Assembly (NCBI RefSeq): GCF_932526225.1
Contig: NC_064034.1
Span: 312,501 to 376,500, forward strand
Reading direction: 5' to 3'
Length of the DNA: 64,000 nt
From: Nematostella vectensis
Taxonomy: Eukaryota > Cnidaria > Anthozoa > Actiniaria > Edwardsiidae
The first letter of the stretch is position 1. Every line of letters begins with the position of its first letter. Made by a program: the position numbers and the translations under genes. Positions 60,455-64,000 of the stretch are shown in pieces. The notes beneath the pieces were generated by a model. That model was not told where the DNA came from. It worked only from the letters and a program-made list of their open reading frames with translations, and made no database searches.

Positions 60455-63400
60455 ATGCCAAAATTCAAATGCCCCTTCCCAGGCTGTGAATATGAAACTG
60501 AAGATGTCAAAGATGAACTAGCAGCAGTTTTAATCTCAGTTCATTCCAATGGAACCCACATAACCAACCAAACCCCAAGCACCCCCAATCAAACAGCAAA
60601 AGTGGAGAAGGTCCGACGGCCCACAGTTTCCAGCGCCGGAACGAGTGAGGAATGGTCTTATTTCATGACTAGATGGCAAGACTACGTCGAAGCCACAAAG
60701 ATAACAGGAAAAGACAAGACTATCCAGCTTCTGGAGTGCTGTGATGAACATCTTCGCAAAGACCTCACACGAAACGCAGGGGGGTCCCTAACAAACAAAA
60801 GTACAGCAGAAGTCCTAGAGGCCATAAAGAAACTGGCTGTGCGTGAGGAGAATGCCATGGTGGCCAGAGTACAACTTCACAACATGCGACAGGACAGAGA
60901 TGAGCCCATCCGAAGTTTCTGCGCACGACTACGTGGCCAGGCAAGCGTTTGCAAATTTCTCATCACCTGCCCCGACTGCAACACAGAGGTCAACTACACA
61001 GAGAACATACTCCGTGACATTGTCACCCGCGGTCTGGCCGATGAGGAAATCCAGCTCGACCTCCTTGGTGAAAAAGATCAAGAAATGTCACTCGAGGATG
61101 TCCTAAAATTCATTGAGGCAAAGGAGTCGGGGAAACGGTCAGCGGGGCGACTACTACAAACACAAGGCGCCGAGGCCATTCGAAGCCAATATCGCAACAT
61201 GAAGCAAAGCGAACACAAAAATCGTAAATCCTCAGACCAACATGGTACGGGAACCTGCAATTACTGTGGCAAACAGGGCCACGGTGTCAAGGCCCCACCC
61301 AAGATCAGGAAACAGGAATGTCCCGCATATGGAACCACCTGCCAGTTATGTGGTCGTGCGAACCATGTCGCAATCATGTGCCAAAACAAAGACAAACCAC
61401 TTGGTCAAAGCCCCCACCACGTGACCGATGCAGGAAAACACACAGAAAACGCAGTCTTCGATGCCCTCTGCAGTGTGAACAGCTCCAGCGATGATCATGC
61501 CATCCACGGCATCTCCCTGGACCATTACCTCTACGACAACCTTAGCAATCGCTGGATTCGTAGTGCATCACAGCCACAACCCTACATCTCGCTTACCGCC
61601 ACCATACAGCCAGACGACTACACCGCCCTCGGTTTTCACCCAGTGACTAACAAGCCAAAATCAGCCCAACTACCCGCCATGGCAGACACCGGGTGCCAAA
61701 GTTGCCTCGCCAGCTTGAGTGTCATCCGCCGCTTCGGGCTAAATGAAGCAGATCTCATACCAGTAACTACACGCATGCATGCAGCCAACGGCACCGGCAT
61801 CCCAATACTTGGAGCCGTAATCCTACGCCTGACAGGCAATAACCAGCCTGGATTGGAAGCCAAAACAAGGCAGATCGTCTACGTCACCAATGAATCTGAC
61901 CGCCTGTTCCTAAGTCGGGAAGCATGCAAAGACCTCGGGATTATCTCAGAGAGCTTTCCTACGGTTGGGGAAAGCCTATATCACCCAACCAGCGACAGCG
62001 CCGCCATCTCGTCCAACAAGGGGAACACAATGGACACACCCGACAACTCATGCACCTGCCCACGACGCCAGATGCCCCCACCTAAGCCAACGGAGCCACC
62101 ATTCCCTGCAACAGAAGACAACAGAGCAAACCTACAGGAATGGCTCCTCGATTATTATAAGTCCAGCACATTCAACACCTGCGAACACCAACAACTTCCC
62201 CTAATGGATGGCATACCAATGAGACTCATGGTCGACCCCGAAGCCGAACCCGTCGCCCATCACACCCCCATACCGGTACCCCTCCACTGGCAGGAGGAGG
62301 TGAAGGCCGGCCTAGACCAAGACGTGGCACTCGGCGTTCTTGAGCCTGTCCCAGTCGGCGAACCAGTCACATGGTGTCACCGCATGGTAGTCTGTGCTAA
62401 GAAAAATGGAAAGCCCCGCCGGACCGTTGACTTCCAATCACTCAACCTCCATGCCACACGCGAGACCCATCACACCCAGAGCCCATTCCACCAGGCACGC
62501 TCAATACCCTACAACACGAAGAAAACAGTCTTTGACTGCTGGAATGGATACCACAGTGTGCCACTACACCAGGATGACCGCCACCTCACCACATTCATAA
62601 CCCCCTGGGGAAGATACCGCTATAAGACCGCTCCCCAGGGATACATCGCCTCCGGTGATGGGTACTCCCGACGGTTCGATGAGATTGTCACCCACGTGCC
62701 AAACAAGACAAAGTGTATCGACGACACTCTCCTATGGGCGGACGACATCAACAGCAGCTTCCACCAGGCAGTCAATTGGCTTGACCTCTGTGGTCGACAT
62801 GGCATCACACTCAATCCAGACAAGTTTGTCTTCGCAGCTGACACTGTCGAGTTTGCCGGGTTTGAAATTACACGTAACAGCGTACGCCCTTGCCAGAAAT
62901 ACCTGGATGCTATCCGAAAATTCCCCACACCAGTTAACGTCACCGACATGCGGTCGTGGTTCGGACTGATCAATCAGGTATCATATGCCTTCGCTGCAAC
63001 CGAACGCATGCTGCCATTCCGAGCATCACTCAAGCCTGGCACCCAGTTCACCTGGACCAAAGAGCTTGACCAGCTATTCGAAGAATCCAAGTCTATAATC
63101 ATCAGAGAAATCGAGGACGGCGTCCGCATCTTTGACAAATCAAAGCCTACATGTCTAGCAACTGACTGGTCCAAAACTGGCATCGGCTTTTGGCTACTTC
63201 AAAAACACTGCAAATGCCCCTCCACGGCCCCATTCTGTTGTCGCAGTGGATGGAAAGTGACATTAGTAGGCAGTCGCTTCACTCACGCAGCAGAATCACG
63301 CTACGCCCCAATCGAAGGTGAGGCTTTGGCTGTGGCCGATGCTCTGGACAAGGCTCGCTTCTTTGTCCTAGGCTGTAGCAACCTAATTGTCGCCGTTGAT

Positions 63401-64000
63401 CACAAACCCCTATTGAAGGTATTTGGTGATCGGTCCCTTGATGAAATTCCCAACAGCCGGCTCAGGAACCTCAAAGAGAAGACCCTCCGTTACAAGTTCC
63501 GCATGGTCCACATCCCTGGAGCAAGACACAAAGCTGCGGATGCCATCTCACGCCACCCAACGGGCTCAACAACCCCTGAAATGATGACGCTGCCTGACGA
63601 CATAGCTACCATCGATGCCTCCAACAGCCCTCACCCAGCCAACGCTGCCCTCGCAAGCCTTCGCACTAGGGAGCCACCAGAAGAATCGTGCTCCTACGGG
63701 ATCGACAAAGAGCTGGTATCCTCAGCCACATCCACCCTCAACACCATAGCCGTTACCTGGGAGACGGTGAAACTAGAAACCACCAGCGACCCAAATCTCC
63801 ACTCCCTGACCGCCATCATTGAGTCCGGCTTCCCAGAAGCGCAGCACGACCTCGCCCCAGCACTCCAAGAATACCACAGATTCCGGCACGACCTCCACAC
63901 CATCGATGGAGTCATCCTTTACAAGGATCGCATCGTCATTCCCCCAACCCTACGAGAGGTGATACTTAAAGCACTCCACTCTGCACACCAAGGCGTGACA
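60455..64000 (+). CDS. Fused Gag-Pol polyprotein, Ty3/Gypsy (3' end beyond window)
   Basis: One frame of 1,182 codons runs without a stop from ATG 60455 (A at -3; in-frame TAA at 60422) to the last base. Order: a C2H2-like finger at the N-terminus (C6, C11, H30, H35); a Gag capsid-like region about 60-250; two zinc knuckles, the first irregular (C268, C271, H276, C289) and the second canonical CX2CX4HX4C (C296, C299, H304, C309); aspartic protease with DTG at 411-413; RT about 589-830 with D694 in motif A and CIDD at 754-757 instead of YxDD; RNase H with D904, E956, D982 and D1029; then the start of the integrase zinc domain (H1175, H1178). Gag and Pol share one frame, so no frameshift or stop readthrough is needed. 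All visible catalytic acids are present, suggesting a recent copy. Confidence 0.93.
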   Translation, partial: MPKFKCPFPGCEYETEDVKDELAAVLISVHSNGTHITNQTPSTPNQTAKVEKVRRPTVSSAGTSEEWSYFMTRWQDYVEATKITGKDKTIQLLECCDEHLRKDLTRNAGGSLTNKSTAEVLEAIKKLAVREENAMVARVQLHNMRQDRDEPIRSFCARLRGQASVCKFLITCPDCNTEVNYTENILRDIVTRGLADEEIQLDLLGEKDQEMSLEDVLKFIEAKESGKRSAGRLLQTQGAEAIRSQYRNMKQSEHKNRKSSDQHGTGTCNYCGKQGHGVKAPPKIRKQECPAYGTTCQLCGRANHVAIMCQNKDKPLGQSPHHVTDAGKHTENAVFDALCSVNSSSDDHAIHGISLDHYLYDNLSNRWIRSASQPQPYISLTATIQPDDYTALGFHPVTNKPKSAQLPAMADTGCQSCLASLSVIRRFGLNEADLIPVTTRMHAANGTGIPILGAVILRLTGNNQPGLEAKTRQIVYVTNESDRLFLSREACKDLGIISESFPTVGESLYHPTSDSAAISSNKGNTMDTPDNSCTCPRRQMPPPKPTEPPFPATEDNRANLQEWLLDYYKSSTFNTCEHQQLPLMDGIPMRLMVDPEAEPVAHHTPIPVPLHWQEEVKAGLDQDVALGVLEPVPVGEPVTWCHRMVVCAKKNGKPRRTVDFQSLNLHATRETHHTQSPFHQARSIPYNTKKTVFDCWNGYHSVPLHQDDRHLTTFITPWGRYRYKTAPQGYIASGDGYSRRFDEIVTHVPNKTKCIDDTLLWADDINSSFHQAVNWLDLCGRHGITLNPDKFVFAADTVEFAGFEITRNSVRPCQKYLDAIRKFPTPVNVTDMRSWFGLINQVSYAFAATERMLPFRASLKPGTQFTWTKELDQLFEESKSIIIREIEDGVRIFDKSKPTCLATDWSKTGIGFWLLQKHCKCPSTAPFCCRSGWKVTLVGSRFTHAAESRYAPIEGEALAVADALDKARFFVLGCSNLIVAVDHKPLLKVFGDRSLDEIPNSRLRNLKEKTLRYKFRMVHIPGARHKAADAISRHPTGSTTPEMMTLPDDIATIDASNSPHPANAALASLRTREPPEESCSYGIDKELVSSATSTLNTIAVTWETVKLETTSDPNLHSLTAIIESGFPEAQHDLAPALQEYHRFRHDLHTIDGVILYKDRIVIPPTLREVILKALHSAHQGVT

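Larger units (their letters stand above)
60239..64000 (+). mobile_element. Ty3/Gypsy LTR retrotransposon, left part (runs off window)
   Basis: The satellite stops abruptly after GGACTGGAGGTTA and unrelated sequence of visibly higher GC begins. About 216 bp of LTR/leader-like sequence precede a gag-pol frame whose domain order (Gag, protease, RT, RNase H, integrase) defines Ty3/Gypsy rather than Ty1/Copia. The 3' LTR and target-site duplication lie outside the window. The left LTR boundary cannot be placed: neither a clear TG start nor a repeat partner is visible, so the 5' LTR may be short or truncated. Confidence 0.9.

Noticed and set aside
60843-63915. Several 60-117 codon frames on both strands within the Gypsy coding region
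   Set aside because: All are shadows of the single gag-pol frame, which is open across the whole stretch and carries the recognisable domains.
63960-64000. Truncated integrase as a biological lesion
   Set aside because: The frame is cut by the window edge, not by a stop, so nothing can be said about the integrity of the integrase.

Overview
The window looks like a heterochromatin-type segment of an invertebrate metazoan chromosome. About 58 of the 64 kb is one tandem satellite with a ~547-bp monomer. It is interrupted once by a non-LTR retrotransposon and bounded on the right by a Ty3/Gypsy LTR retrotransposon. There is no sign of a prokaryotic gene or of a host single-copy gene. Both retroelements are of animal type, and the Gag-Pol protein resembles elements I associate with cnidarians and other marine invertebrates. 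That assignment comes from memory of the families and is low confidence.

Layout. 1-35183 and 37441-60238 are satellite, roughly 105-110 monomers, organised in successive higher-order repeats (HORs): a 9-monomer unit (~4,922 bp) at 1-11152; a 7-monomer unit (~3,829 bp, three copies) at 11153-22529; a block with 226-bp truncated monomers and a 1,320-bp unit at 22530-29121; a 4-monomer unit (2,185 bp, two copies) at about 29760-34130; a 5-monomer unit (2,727 bp) at about 38280-43150; an 8-monomer unit (~4,371 bp) with a nested 3-monomer duplication at about 43150-50270; a mixed block at about 50270-54640; and a dimeric unit (~1,079 bp) at about 54640-58970. 35184-37440 is a 5'-truncated LINE of CR1/L2-like type, inserted in the plus orientation, with its reverse transcriptase reading frame intact. 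60239-64000 is the left part of a Gypsy element: about 216 bp of LTR/leader-like sequence, then one uninterrupted fused gag-pol frame that runs off the window.

Each satellite monomer carries, on the minus strand, a degenerate tRNA-like sequence with a perfect B-box and canonical tRNA spacing, followed 2 nt later by a T-run that could act as an RNA polymerase III terminator. It also carries an internally duplicated 42-bp dyad made from a 12-bp word, and several perfect short palindromes. The array has no credible protein-coding gene: the many 60-87 codon open frames are by-products of homogenised repeats.

The best leads are the tRNA-like/Pol III architecture repeated about 100 times, the iterated dyad element, the rapid turnover of HOR register along one array, and the 24-bp perfect inverted repeat upstream of gag-pol where no canonical tRNA primer-binding site is visible.
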